Shown piece after piece: positions 7,499 through 17,675 of a stretch of DNA of 64,000 nucleotides. The stretch covers positions 806,001-870,000 of the forward strand of contig OY970063.1 in the NCBI GenBank assembly GCA_963705275.1, in the 5' to 3' direction. Position 1 is the first letter of the stretch, and every line of letters starts with the position of its first letter. Origin of the DNA: Fen-1135 sp963705275 (GTDB lineage Bacteria; Desulfobacterota; Syntrophia; Syntrophales; UBA2185). A program made the translations under genes and the position numbers. The notes beneath the pieces were generated by a model, which was not told the origin of the DNA, made no database searches, and was given only the letters and a program-made list of their open reading frames with translations.

Positions 7499-9865
7499 TC
7501 AAGCCCCGCCCAGTGTTCCTGTCGGGGCATATTCATTCAAGCCATTCAATATCGGAGAAACATGCTCATCCAGCAGCGCCTCTATCTCTTCCGTATCCTC
7601 CATAGACAACGCGGCCGCCAAGACCTCTCTCGCATCCGCAAGCCTCACGTACCTGATGAGGTGCTTGATGATCGGCACTGAGGGTGCATTCATGCTCAGC
7701 TGATCGATACCCATCGCCAGGTAAAGGTAAGCGCATTTAGGATTTGCCGCCGCTTCCCCGCAAATGACCATCGGCTTATCATTTTTCCTGCAGACTGAAG
7801 CAATGTCCATGATGGTGGAAATCAGAGCGGGATGGAGCGGGTTATATATGGGCGCAACTTTTTGATTATTCCTGTCCACGGCAAGAACAAATTGGGTGAG
7901 ATCATTGGTGCCGACACTGACGAAGTCCACGTACTTGAGCAGTTTTTCCAGGATAACCGCGGCTGCGGGCACTTCAAGGAGGAGACCCACTTCTATCGCG
8001 TCATCAAAGGGCATGCCCCTTCCCCGCAGGCGCAACTTTTCCTCATCCAGGATCGACAGTGTGTCCTTTATTTCTCTCACTGAAGAGATCATGGGAAATA
8101 GGATTTTTAGATGACCGAACGCCGATGCCTGCAAGACGGCGCGTATCTGTTCCCTGAAGACATCCCTGAGCTCAAGAGACACCCGTATAGACCTCCAGCC
8201 TAAAAAGGGGTTATCTTCTCTCGGATAGTCCAGATAGGACAGGAATTTATCGCCTCCCACATCGAGGGTGCGGATGGTAACATCCTTTCCTTCGGCCGCC
8301 GCAAGCACGCGCCGGTAAAGGTCCACCTGCTCACTTTCCGAGGGAAAGCGTTCCCTCACAAGAAAGGGGAACTCGGTTCTGTAAAGACCGATATGGTCTG
8401 CGCCGTATTTTTCCACAAGTTCAAAGTCGGAAAGAAGACTGATATTGGCGCCGAGCTTGACTTCAAAACCGTCCGGCGTCTCTGCTTTTGCCGACCTTAT
8501 CGTTTCAAGCCTGCCATACTGTCTCGCCTTCTCGTCAGCGAGCCGCCGATACTCCCGTATGATCATTTCCGACGGTTCGTGATAGATGACGCCCGACCTG
8601 CCGTCAATAATCAACAGATCATGCTCCTGTATTTCCCTGAGGAGCGCCCTGGAAGCAATAATCATCGGTATCTCGAAGGACCTTGCAAGGATTGCCACGT
8701 GGGATGCCGCGCCGCCTTTGGACACGATGATGCCTTCCAGGTTCCCCTGCCGTAGATTGATCAATTCGCCGGGAGATATGCTCGATGCGATGACGATTGT
8801 CTTTTCTGCAAATATCTTCAGGTCCTCATCTTCGAAGCCAAGAAGGTTTTGCAATATCCTTTTCCCCACGTTTTCAATATCATACCCTCTCTCCCGCAGG
8901 TAGGGATCCTCCATCCTGGAAAATTGTCTCATATAGTCCAGGATGACTTCCTTCAGTGCATACTCGGCCGCATTCTTCTCCCTGATCTTGGCGATAATCT
9001 TGTTTCTCAGGCCGAGGTCATGGAGATACTTGAGATATGTGCGAAGGATGTCTTCATCCGCCGGGGAAACTTCGGATCTCACTTCGCTGCACAAGCGTTC
9101 GACCTGCGATTCGGAGCGCTTGAGGGCATTTTCGAACCTGCTGATCTCATGATCCACATCGCGTGCCTCATGAAAATACACTTCAGAAAATCCGACGGAC
9201 TCCCGGAGATAGTGCGCATGTCCTTCCCCGAAGCCTGCGGATACAGGCACACCTCTCAAGAGATCCTTCTTGACAACTTCCTTTGTCTTCGCCTGCTCCG
9301 GTCCGGAAAGCGCATTCGCTGCCTCATCCACTTGTGCGGTCTTCTCCTTCACGTCCCGCAAGAGATTGGCATAAGCCGCCACCCCGGCTATCTGAGACGC
9401 GACCGTGGAAAATATGACGATGTCGGATTCATCTATGCCTGTTTCATCGACTGTTTGAATCACCAGGACTCCCAGTGCCTCACCGTGATAAATAAGCGGA
9501 AGACCCAAATAACTATGATACTTTTCTTCGCCGCTCCCTTCGAAATACTTGTATCTGGGATGGCGCGCAGGATCTGTTACGAAAAGAGGTCTCATCCGCT
9601 TGAGAACAAGTCCCGTCAGACCCTCATCGATGCTCATATATATCTTGCCGACCATGTCCTCGCTCAAACCTACGGTAGCCGCCAAAGACAAGCGATTCTT
9701 GGCCGCGTCAAATATATAGATGGAGCAGACATCGACGCCGAACCTGCCGGCAATAAGCTTGACTATTTCACGAAGTGAATCCGCCGGGTCGCTTGAACTG
9801 CTGATGATTCTGCCCACATTTTCGATGATGGACATGTCCCTTTGTTCGATTACTCGTCCTGCCAT
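7499..9865 (-). CDS. ptsP: GAF-domain phosphoenolpyruvate-protein phosphotransferase (EI-Ntr)
   Basis: First enzyme of the nitrogen-type phosphotransferase relay, transferring phosphate from PEP to NPr; regulatory rather than sugar-transporting. The 788 residues comprise an N-terminal GAF domain (about 10-150), the PEP-utilising N-terminal domain (about 200-330), and the swivelling domain with active-site His in GGAASHVAILAR. The C-terminal TIM barrel carries TEFPFLVR, VGTNDLTQF and VICGEAAANP. No NPr or EIIA-Ntr gene lies nearby. It is convergent with the xth/GAF pair. The start at 9865 was kept because the GAF domain begins at once. Confidence 0.94.
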   Translation of the reverse strand: MAGRVIEQRDMSIIENVGRIISSSSDPADSLREIVKLIAGRFGVDVCSIYIFDAAKNRLSLAATVGLSEDMVGKIYMSIDEGLTGLVLKRMRPLFVTDPARHPRYKYFEGSGEEKYHSYLGLPLIYHGEALGVLVIQTVDETGIDESDIVIFSTVASQIAGVAAYANLLRDVKEKTAQVDEAANALSGPEQAKTKEVVKKDLLRGVPVSAGFGEGHAHYLRESVGFSEVYFHEARDVDHEISRFENALKRSESQVERLCSEVRSEVSPADEDILRTYLKYLHDLGLRNKIIAKIREKNAAEYALKEVILDYMRQFSRMEDPYLRERGYDIENVGKRILQNLLGFEDEDLKIFAEKTIVIASSISPGELINLRQGNLEGIIVSKGGAASHVAILARSFEIPMIIASRALLREIQEHDLLIIDGRSGVIYHEPSEMIIREYRRLADEKARQYGRLETIRSAKAETPDGFEVKLGANISLLSDFELVEKYGADHIGLYRTEFPFLVRERFPSESEQVDLYRRVLAAAEGKDVTIRTLDVGGDKFLSYLDYPREDNPFLGWRSIRVSLELRDVFREQIRAVLQASAFGHLKILFPMISSVREIKDTLSILDEEKLRLRGRGMPFDDAIEVGLLLEVPAAAVILEKLLKYVDFVSVGTNDLTQFVLAVDRNNQKVAPIYNPLHPALISTIMDIASVCRKNDKPMVICGEAAANPKCAYLYLAMGIDQLSMNAPSVPIIKHLIRYVRLADAREVLAAALSMEDTEEIEALLDEHVSPILNGLNEYAPTGTLGGA

Positions 9866-10084
9866 GCTTCAAACATCCCCAGATGGGTTTAAAACCCCTT
9901 TTATTCTTTATGGCGGAAGCTACCATGAATTCCCGCGTCTAACAATCACTTTCGAATTAGAAGCTCTGCGCCTGCAAGGAGCCCTGCCGACTGTCTTTTG
10001 AGCCAGCAAGCAGTACTTTACCATACAGTCTATTCGTGGTACAAAAAAAGACAGAGTCCTAAGTGGAGAAAGCGATAAACCTCT

Positions 10085-12164
10085 ATGCGGCATCGCCAAA
10101 CGAAACGGTTTGACAAGAAAAATAGGTTCCGCAGAAGATCTAAGCCTCGTGAACATACAAGACTACAGGCCGATGCCGAGCCGGTGCTGAAAGGGATATT
10201 TGCAAAGATCGGCAAGCCCGTCTCTGCGCCGTTCGCGCCTGACCTCTTTCAACTCCGTGCACTGGAGGCAGTGAGAAGGACAGACTGTCTTGTAATCGCG
10301 CCTACAGGCTCCGGGAAAACCTGGATCGCCGAACAGGCGATAACGTCTGTCTTCAGCAGCGGCGGAAGATGCTGGTATGCTTCTCCGCTGAAGGCCCTGA
10401 CCAATGCCAAATGGGTGGAATTCGGACTCCAGTTCGAGAGCCGATAATGTCGGCATTCTGACAGGCGACACGAAAGAAAACACCGCCGCCCCGATAATTG
10501 TCGGCACTACGGAAATCCTGAGAAACCAGCTCTACGATGTGATGCACAGAGGGGAAGACCTGAATTGTGATCTCGTCATTCTGGACGAGGCCCATTTCCT
10601 GGGAGATGCAGACCGAGGCGTTGTCTGGGAGGAGGTCATGATTTACCTCCCCGCCAGGGTAAACCTTCTTCTTCTCTCCGCTACCATAGGCAACGGCGAC
10701 GAGATCGCCGAGTGGCTCTCCACGATCAGGGGGAAGGAATGCGTTGTCATCAGGGAAGAGAAAAGACCTGTCCCGCTCTTTCCGCTTTTTTTCCACCCTT
10801 CCGGGCGAATCATGCCCTACCTCGAAAAGAAAAGGCTCTACGGCAAGGTAAACGAATTTTTCAAAGATAAGCAAAGAAGAATGCCACAGCGGGGCAAATC
10901 TCCCCCTTTCGGAGAAATCATCAGGACCCTCGGGAAATATCAACTCCTCCCGGCCATCTTTTTTCTCAAGTCCCGATCAGAGTGCGATGCCGCCTTGAAG
11001 ACCTGCGGGAGGTTGCCGGAAGACGACAAAGACGATTCTTTCCATTATACCCTGGAAGAGACCATCTCACGCTTCCCCTATCTGCAAACCCATAAGCAGC
11101 TCCACTATCTGACGACAGCCAGGGTCGCTTCCCATCATGCGGGACAACTCCCCTCCTGGAAATTCCTTGTGGAGACGATGATGAAAAGCGGGAACCTCCA
11201 GGCGATCTTCGCCACCTCCACGGTGGCGGCCGGCGTCAATTTCCCCGCAAGAACGATCGTGCTTTTCAATTCGGATCTCTTCAACGGCCGCGACTTCAAC
11301 CCTTTGAATGGCACAGAATTCCACCAGATGACGGGAAGGGCCGGAAGACGGGGCGTGGATAAGATCGGCTTCCTGCTCGTCGTTCCCGGAAGATTCATGG
11401 ATTTAGAGCACATCCGGCGCCTTCTCTTCAAGAGGCCGGAAGATATTTTGAGTCAGATAAAGAACGACTTTTCCATGGTCTTGAATCTCCTCCTCTCCCA
11501 GACCCCGGAGGACATAAGGAATATCTTTGAAAACTCTTTTGCCATGTATCAGCATGCGCGTATGAAGAAAGGGGGGAGCGTGCAGGACCACAGTTCGGGC
11601 CTGTGGGAAGACTTCCAGAGGCATTTGAACTTTCTCAAGGCGGAAGATTTTGTTGATGAGAATGACAGGCTCACGGAAAACGGCTTGTGGGCATCCAAGT
11701 TGAGGCTGGATCAGCCCATCCTCATCGCCGAATCTCTGAAGCGGAATGTATTCCCCACGGATGATGAAGCCCTCCTAGCGGCGGCGCTCGCTCCTTTCGT
11801 TTACGACGGTGACGAGAATATAAGAATGGCGAGCAAGACAATGCCGCGAAAACTGACACGGTGCTACAGCCGGATAGTCACAACACTGCAGCCGCTAGCG
11901 GAGCGCATGAAGGCTTCCGGGTTTCGTGTATCTCCGCTCTATCTATGGACATCTTCCGTCATTTACGATTGGGCAAGAGGATTTGACTGGGACGAGATTA
12001 TCGAGTCTGCCGGGATATCTGATGGGGACATGGCAATGCTTATCCTCCGGACGGCGGACAACTTATGGCAACTCAGGAATCTGAAAGAGACACATCCCCA
12101 GGTAGCGGCGCTTGCAGCCAAGGCGAGAGAATCAATTCTCAGGGAGCCGGTCATCTTTGAATAA
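10085..12164 (+). pseudogene. Ski2-like DEAD/DEAH-box helicase, interrupted by a one-base frameshift
   Basis: Superfamily 2 helicase. Reading to about 10438 gives Walker A APTGSGKTWIAEQA and the SPLKALTNAKW motif Ia. The frame then ends, and the rest (from about 10440) continues with GILTGDTKEN, LDEAHFLGD (DEAH), motif V FATSTVAAGVNFPAR and motif VI QMTGRAGRRG. Omitting one base near 10439 (GAG-a-GCC) restores a single 692-codon frame. The restored protein has full helicase motifs, so the break is either recent or a sequence error. The substrate (RNA or DNA) cannot be told. Standalone, just upstream of tRNA-Glu. Confidence 0.88.
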
Positions 12165-12300
12165 GGACGGTGATTCCCACAATATTGAATGCACGATTAT
12201 TTGCTCCTTGACATCTTCATTGACAATAGGTTAAAAGTCACCGCCTGCGACAACAATGCTGAATTAAAACGATATCAAGGGCACCATTTCTGCATCGTAC

Positions 12301-12376
12301 GTCCCCATCGTCTAGAGGCCTAGGACACCGGCCTTTCACGCCGGTAACCCGGGTTCGAATCCCGGTGGGGACGCCA
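12301..12376 (+). tRNA. tRNA-Glu (UUC)
   Basis: 76-nt cloverleaf including an encoded CCA. The acceptor stem GTCCCCA pairs with TGGGGAC, the anticodon loop is CCTTTCACG with anticodon TTC, and the T-arm is CGGGTTCGAATCCCG. Its 3' 46 nt are duplicated at 20132, so this gene is the integration target of the element that follows. Confidence 0.97.
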
Positions 12377-12377
12377 A
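12331..12377 (+). repeat. attL: 47-bp direct repeat within tRNA-Glu
   Basis: Perfectly identical to 20132-20178, starting GCCTTTCACGCCGG and ending GACGCCAA. It lies in the functional tRNA copy. The flanking bases differ on both sides (G versus T before, A versus G after), so the repeat length is well defined. Confidence 0.97.
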
Positions 12378-12392
12378 AGTAAATTCAAGTAG

Positions 12393-13457
12393 TTATAAAT
12401 TTCCAACTTTCTCAAGTACCACGTGTGTGTCCCTAGGTGTGTCCCTTCTTTCCAACAGCCTCAATCCGACCGATAAATCATCATCAATTTTTTTCAGATA
12501 AATCTCGGTCGTCGTCTGCGTCTTGTGTCTCAGTAGCCTCTGCAACTTTTTGATACTGACCTTGTGAATGTCATTTAAGACTGAGGGCCCGTACTTCCTG
12601 AGTGCCTTAAATCCGAACGGCTTAACTCCGGCTTTCTTGCATACACCTTTTAGGAACTTGTTCCTATGTGTAAACTTCTCTCCGGTTTCAGGGTCTGTGA
12701 AAACATAGGCAGAATTCTTATTACGATGCTCCCATTGCCACGCCAAAGCCTCGTATAGGTCTGAACTCCTTAGGCAACGGGAAATAGTCAGCCTGCCTGT
12801 CACCATGCAACCTCTTCCTTGTCCATAGGCGATACCACTCTTTTTCAAAGTTAATATCATCCCACGTCCAATCAAAGATTTCCGATCTCCTTGCAAATGT
12901 GTAATAGTAACACTTCAACATCACCCGATCCTGTCCACTGGCCACCATCATCACCCTGTCAATATCTTCACCCGATGGCAATATACTCCGGTTTACGTTC
13001 CTCAGGCATCCTGTCAATATTCACAACCGGATTATTCGTAACGCCATGAATCTTTCTAAGCCAATTGAACATCGCAAGAAGATTTTTCCGATCACGGTTC
13101 CAAGCATTGTCCGAAACCTTACGCGCTCTCTCTCCTAGATGCTTCATTACCATCGATGGAGTAACGTCATTCACACTCAACCTTACCCCACTTTTTCAAG
13201 AGACAACCACACAGCTTCTTTTTCTCGCCGTACGTCGTTGATGAAAACCGCAGCTTTGAGTAATCAAGATACTCGTTACACGCCGTCAAGAAGTCCATGC
13301 CGGTTTCTACAATCGGTTTCGGGTTTTCGATCTCCCTCCACTTCTCCACTTCCCAGCACTTGGCCTCTGTCTTTGTCTTGAAAAGATGCGTGTATCTTTC
13401 GTTTCCTCTCTTCACCACCCCCTTCCACTTCTTTTTTCTCTGGTCGAAATAGGGCAT
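12393..13457 (-). pseudogene. int: Tyrosine recombinase (phage-type integrase), frameshifted three times
   Basis: Site-specific recombinase expected to drive integration at the adjacent tRNA-Glu. Four overlapping frames read as one protein: an AP2-like arm-binding N-terminus (YFDQRKKKWKGVVKRG), a core-binding domain (MVMKHLGERARKVSDNAWN), a catalytic piece with the first Arg (YYYTFARRSEIFDWTW), and the C-terminus LLRHKTQTTTEIYLKK with the His and the Tyr nucleophile. Removing one base near 13186 (G4 tract), 12979 and 12764 (TT) gives one 354-codon frame. As written the gene is inactive. The usual HxLRH is replaced by FKALRKYG, suggesting some real divergence too. Confidence 0.88.
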
Positions 13458-13600
13458 CTATCAGTCTCCTTTCTGAACCTCAAGGTTCTACCGATTTTGA
13501 GGCCCCCTAATTTCTCCCAGCGTGTGTAGACTGTCCGAACTGAAATGTTCAGATATCCAGCCACCTGTTTGGGGGTCATTATGCCATCATTGATAAACAT
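13412..13600 (-). CDS. Small HTH (excisionase/MerR-type) DNA-binding protein
   Basis: 62 residues with the helix-turn-helix pattern MTPKQVAGYLNISVRTVYTRWEKLG, the usual form of recombination-directionality factors and helix_turn_helix_17 proteins. It overlaps the 5' end of the integrase by 46 bp in another frame, as expected for an excisionase controlling the neighbouring recombinase. The first ATG (13600) is taken as start; the internal ATG before TPKQV is also possible. The C-terminal 20 residues look unstructured. Confidence 0.72.
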   Translation of the reverse strand: MFINDGIMTPKQVAGYLNISVRTVYTRWEKLGGLKIGRTLRFRKETDRCPISTREKRSGRGW

Positions 13601-13615
13601 GTCAACGCAAATGTC

Positions 13616-13810
13616 TTAATCATCTGTCCCGTCGTCTTCGAACATACGCACAAGCCAGCCATGAACGATATCCCAATGCACATCACAAATCTTAAAAGAG
13701 AATACCCCACAGCCGTCAGCATACTCCCCGTATACAGGGCAATAATCCCCTATACGACACGGACAACACATACAGATACAATCACTGACGTCCCAGTTCA
13801 TATTCCACAT
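13616..13810 (-). CDS. Small cysteine-rich element protein
   Basis: 64 residues with closely spaced cysteines near the N-terminus (CICMCCPCRIGDYCPVYG) and an acidic C-terminus. This suggests a metal-binding knuckle, but no family is recognised. It starts 5 bp after the stop of the upstream element gene, with AAGAGG as a likely ribosome-binding site, so it belongs to the same minus-strand transcript. Function unknown. Confidence 0.55.
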   Translation of the reverse strand: MWNMNWDVSDCICMCCPCRIGDYCPVYGEYADGCGVFSFKICDVHWDIVHGWLVRMFEDDGTDD

Positions 13811-13815
13811 ACCAG

Positions 13816-14229
13816 CTACCTCTTGCCGTCCTTCTTCAAAATTTTATCCAATGTAACCCAACTCCCCTCCCACCTACCTGTCTCCTCGTTATACTTTGCC
13901 AATTCATGGCTCGGCGACGCGCGCTTCAATTTGACAGGGCTTCCGCTTCTGTCATGCTTGCACATGTAGTGCAGCCCAAAGCTACAAGCCAGCTCCTGAT
14001 GATAATCGCCAAAAATCCCCGCGATATCCTCACCCAAACCCATTGCCGCTATTATCGCCAAACCAGTCGCCTCCGATATAGCGGCCCACCATCCCACGAA
14101 GTCTCCCTTTTTGGGGATACGACGACGTTTTATATTGTACTCAGACAAAACCTTTCGCCCTTCTCCGTTCACCAAATCAAAATGGTACGTCTTGGCATCA
14201 TCCTGAAAAACAAATATAGAAATACTCAT
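13816..14229 (-). CDS. Hypothetical element protein, 137 aa
   Basis: Unrecognised protein. The N-terminus ISIFVFQDDAKTYHF looks like a beta strand. A hydrophobic helical stretch (GWWAAISEATGLAIIAAMG) follows, and the C-terminus is charged. I chose ATG 14229 because it overlaps the upstream stop as ATGA, a translational-coupling arrangement; an earlier ATG at 14265 would overlap the neighbour by 40 bp. No known domain. Confidence 0.6.
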   Translation of the reverse strand: MSISIFVFQDDAKTYHFDLVNGEGRKVLSEYNIKRRRIPKKGDFVGWWAAISEATGLAIIAAMGLGEDIAGIFGDYHQELACSFGLHYMCKHDRSGSPVKLKRASPSHELAKYNEETGRWEGSWVTLDKILKKDGKR

Positions 14230-14588
14230 TCCTTCAGAAGCATCCTCCGCTTTTCGTCCATGCAACGCCTTATAATCCTTTCTCGCATTACCTCCGGCAT
14301 TCCCATCCCCTTAATCGATTCCTTTATCAATCGCTTCCGTTCCGCAGCATCCAATTTACGCTCGCATCCAGACGCATCACGCCAACTCACCCCCTTCTTG
14401 CATCCACAATTGAACAAGTCCTTCCTCAGAACCGTCAAGTGCAGATCACACCAATAGCTCTCCGCAATATTCTCATCCTTTACCAAGCTGTAATACAGGC
14501 ACTCCGTGCATCGACTTATCCCCTTCCCCTCCGTAGATTGTATTGCCTTGTTCGGTACAGAAACATCACCATCTTTAGCCTTTCGCAT
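14226..14588 (-). CDS. Hypothetical element protein with Cys/His zinc-binding pattern
   Basis: About 120 residues. Cysteines and histidines are arranged as CTECLYY, then YWCDLHLTVLRKDLFNCGC, a pattern consistent with one structural zinc site. The remainder is basic and helical (MGMPEVMRERIIRRCMDEKRRM). It overlaps the 3' end of rep by about 70 bp if the first ATG is used; a later non-ATG start is possible. Such small zinc proteins downstream of Rep are common in small replicons, but I do not recognise a family. Confidence 0.55.
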   Translation of the reverse strand: MRKAKDGDVSVPNKAIQSTEGKGISRCTECLYYSLVKDENIAESYWCDLHLTVLRKDLFNCGCKKGVSWRDASGCERKLDAAERKRLIKESIKGMGMPEVMRERIIRRCMDEKRRMLLKE

Positions 14589-15325
14589 AACTCCCGATCC
14601 ATCACCCTCTCCATGTCGTTAAACTTTGATACGTACTTCGTGCAATATGTCACAGCCTCCCGCGACCCCATCCGTTTTACATCCACACCCTGCCTCTCGG
14701 CCCACGGCCAATGACGGTGAATTTCATCTATATCCAGAAGATATTGTCCGTAGTAAATCGTGTTGTAGTGAGCCATACCGCTTTTTTGAAATTCCAAGGT
14801 ATAGCCGATATACCGCAACGGCCTATCCCTTGCCCTCATGTGATCCCGTAGATTCTGTAAATGTTTTCTCAGCAGAATCCCTCCGCAAGCTACGAGCCAC
14901 TCTGGAACACCTAAGAGCCACCGATCTCCTACGAGCTGACTCACGTAATCTGGCTTGAACGTCAATATGACCAGAATCAAGTTTCTCAGTCCCTCAACCT
15001 CCTTGAGAAACTTCTTGCGAACTGACCAGCCGTGAATATTGTCTTTGTACCAGCGATTGCATTTATTATTAGAATACGACCCTCCATTAACCCTCTCAAT
15101 CATCTCCATAAAACGCTCTTTCAACAGATTCAGCTTACCCTCACTGGACAGCATTGACTCTCTTTTACGGATATTTTTAATTGCATTACTACCCCATTTA
15201 ATAAACCCAGAGGGGAGACGGCATGGCGCCACAGGCGCCACGACCGTCATCCCGGACTGGCCACTGTTATCTTCTCGCTGTCTAATGCCACTGGATTGAT
15301 TGTCCTCTGCCACTCTCCGCTTCAT
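14516..15325 (-). CDS. HUH-like rolling-circle replication initiator (Rep)
   Basis: 269 residues, intact. Motifs in order: motif I ILVILTFKP (about 118-126), a motif II-like segment GMAHYNTIYYG (about 183-193), and motif III EAVTYCTKYVSK (about 223-234), giving YxxKY with Tyr227, Lys230 and Tyr231. Together these match the HUH endonuclease fold that nicks a plus origin and stays linked through tyrosine. The second histidine of the HUH motif appears as Asn (H-Y-N), which is unusual and may alter metal binding or mark a divergent family. It lies centrally in the minus-strand element operon and implies an excised circular form that can replicate by rolling circle. Confidence 0.72.
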   Translation of the reverse strand: MKRRVAEDNQSSGIRQREDNSGQSGMTVVAPVAPCRLPSGFIKWGSNAIKNIRKRESMLSSEGKLNLLKERFMEMIERVNGGSYSNNKCNRWYKDNIHGWSVRKKFLKEVEGLRNLILVILTFKPDYVSQLVGDRWLLGVPEWLVACGGILLRKHLQNLRDHMRARDRPLRYIGYTLEFQKSGMAHYNTIYYGQYLLDIDEIHRHWPWAERQGVDVKRMGSREAVTYCTKYVSKFNDMERVMDRELCERLKMVMFLYRTRQYNLRRGRG

Positions 15326-15375
15326 GGGCGAAGAATATCAGAAGTAAAGGCAGGATGTCGCGGACACTAACCTGA

Positions 15376-15540
15376 TTATTTTTTATCCGGTATAGGGATT
15401 ATCTTTGGGGAGTTTTTTGAACGCCTGATTGCTTTTACCACAGCTTCAGGTTCTATAGTAGGGACTTCATTGGATTTATCCAATTTGATCGCCTTTAGTA
15501 AACGGTATATATCAACAGCGGTAAGCTCCTTACCAACCAT
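15376..15540 (-). CDS. 54-aa ORF, possibly the displaced C-terminus of the preceding gene
   Basis: Frame with MVGKELTAVDIYRLLKAIKL at its start, ending IIPIPDKK. It is open further upstream into the end of the neighbouring gene (KIRLKIPKHE precedes the ATG). It could therefore be the true C-terminal part of the 15558-16380 gene displaced by a one-base loss near 15618, or a separate small protein. No strong ribosome-binding site is seen at the ATG. Confidence 0.4.
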   Translation of the reverse strand: MVGKELTAVDIYRLLKAIKLDKSNEVPTIEPEAVVKAIRRSKNSPKIIPIPDKK

Positions 15541-15557
15541 CTCATGCTTTGGTATTT

Positions 15558-16380
15558 TCAGTCGGATTTTATGAACTCGATTCCTTCTGACATGTTCGAT
15601 ACCAGCACCGCAATTTTATTCCTCAACTTTGCTTTTGTCATCATTTTGGGCGCTTTACGAAGAGCTTTCGTTATCATGTCCATTCTTCCTTGCGCCTTTG
15701 CAACACTTGCCTCATGGAAAATCTCCAGAATCTCCTTGTCACCTATTGTAGACTTATCAAGCCTCAGAATCTTTTCAATCGCCTTATCTTCTCCACTTCT
15801 TGCCTTCCTCAAGATATTTACCGGATAATCATAATAGAATAACAGGCACGGCATCCATACACGAAAGAAGAACAGCATCTCAGGCTTATGCATAGCATTC
15901 CTAAATATCTCTCGCTGCCTTGCATCCATCTCTTCGTTACCATACAGTGCTTCACACAGTTTTTGAACTCTTCTAGATAATTCTATGACATATTTGAGAG
16001 TCTTTATTTGTTCCTCTTGAAGATAAGTCGCCTGCTTCTCTTTTCATCTTTTCAAATTCAACAGGACGCATCTTGCTAATCATATTAACTGATTCATATA
16101 AATCCACTATTTCTATCAGCGTATCATCGCCGAGGGATCGTAACATATTCAACACAACCCTGCGCATTCTCTCCTCGTTATCGTAAATACTGAGCCACTC
16201 TTCTATGCGAGGCAGCGGGATGTCTCCTTCAATTCGCCTGCCCTTTCTAATCGCTTCCATGTGCTCATAATAATCTTGCATCCCATCAGCGATAATCAAA
16301 CCCGTCAGCTCCGCAAAAAAGCTCTTATCTTTTGACCATTCCTTGAAATATTTCATTGCAGTTTTATCAGGGTTCTTCAT
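15558..16380 (-). pseudogene. Unknown element protein, about 273 aa, one-base frameshift
   Basis: Two adjacent frames form one protein. The N-terminal part (MKNPDKTAMKYFKEWSKDK onward) ends prematurely after about 16030. The next frame continues with EEQIKTLKYVIELSRRVQKL and runs to 15558. Removing one A from the AAAA tract near 16045 joins them into 274 codons. The protein is helical and soluble with a phenylalanine-rich patch (EMLFFFRVWMPCLLFYY). I recognise no family. It lies between rep and the HEPN gene. Confidence 0.6.
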
Positions 16381-16446
16381 TCTTTGTTTTTTCAGCAGAT
16401 CGCTACATTCTTCAATACAACCATAAAGACTTCCGCTCTAAACCCT

Positions 16447-17636
16447 TCAAAAGGGCGCAGATTCTGAAATTATTACAGGCATCCAAGGATACTCCTCTGT
16501 ATCTGTTATATAATCATCTGGCACATATCCTAAACCGCCCCAAAATTCCGGAGGATCATCTTCACTTATCGAAGAATAAAGACCCTTCCTATCATAAAGC
16601 CAATAACCCCCAGTAGCTCGGCCCTCCATTTCTTGCCACGTCGCGGATGCATCCGCACCCCTCACTATTTTACCCCTAGCAAGATTATCATCTTGCAAAA
16701 GTCCCGTCTCCTCAGAAATCTCTTGCAGAATATTCTTAATTTGCTCCTGTATCACTTTATGATCGGCCGCAATCGTCTGCCGACCAAATACCATAACCAC
16801 CTCTTTAGTGAACATGGTCACCTCATCCTTAACGGACGGACGTACAACATTTTCCAAAAGATAAATGAGCCTCTTTCGCAACTCTGCAAACTCTTGAAGC
16901 AACGCCGGGCTGTTGATGGTCAATCCCCTGAATCTCTTGCGCTTGCTACCACCCCTTTCCGAAAGCACCGGGCAAGAATACCTCAACGTCACCTTCACCC
17001 AATTTTCATCATCGCTTTGGTTAAAGTAAAGAGTACAAAAATCCGTCCCCAGCGTCCTAAGCCCCTTGTACCAATCATCCTGCGTATTCGTCGGCACCAC
17101 ATTGCTACATCGTAACATATCTATCAGACACTTCTCTATCCTTGACAACACATGTCTCGCATTCTGCTTCACTAGTCGACATTCCCCCTGCTGAATAGGC
17201 CTAAAGTGTGCAAGAGCATTTCGCACCGAACCAATCTCATCGAACTTATTCTTGATAATTTCCCGATCCCCTAGAAAAAAATTTGAAAAATGCTTCCAGC
17301 AATTATCGGTCATGATTAAACGAACCAACTCACCCCCAGTCATGTACATCAGGGGACACGGGATCTGGTATCCAAGATACCCAAAAACTCTTTGCTTGAT
17401 ACATCCTCTGCTTTGCAACGCTCCCAATAGTTCCACTTTTAGCATCGTCACTCACTACACTAAGCGTCAACCAGTTATCCTTAAACTCCTCTTTCAGTAC
17501 TGTATAAACGAAAAACTCGAACCGCATTCTCAAAGCGGAACAGCACATTCAATGCTTCATAACAGCGCGGGTACAACGACGTGCTTGGTACTCTCATCGC
17601 CCCATTATCTTCAAAAGTAGCAGTTTTCCATTCCAT
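16447..17636 (-). pseudogene. Swt1-like HEPN-domain protein, two one-base frameshifts
   Basis: Restored as one 395-residue protein by dropping one T from each of two T5 tracts (near 17509 and 17386), so that CYEALNVLFRFENAVRVFVY is followed by YTVLKEEFKDNWLTL and GYLGYQIPCPLMYMTGGEL. The HEPN signature is EIGSVRNALAHFRPI, i.e. the R-x4-H motif of HEPN ribonucleases and Swt1-family proteins. A long C-terminal helical part follows with no recognised domain. HEPN proteins of this type occur in abortive-infection and toxin-antitoxin settings. RNase activity here is inference. It starts from ATG 17636 and precedes the roughly 270-aa gene on the same transcript. Confidence 0.7.
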
Positions 17637-17675
17637 ACCTCACCTCATCAGCGTATTTTATTAACACAACAATAG

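Noticed and set aside
8849..9778. 309-codon open frame antisense to ptsP
   Set aside because: Lies wholly inside ptsP, translation is low-complexity and unlike any family.
10430..10445. Programmed +1 frameshift in the helicase
   Set aside because: No slippery codon, stop-stimulated site or pairing structure like known programmed sites. The same type of break recurs in many unrelated genes here, so error or decay is simpler.
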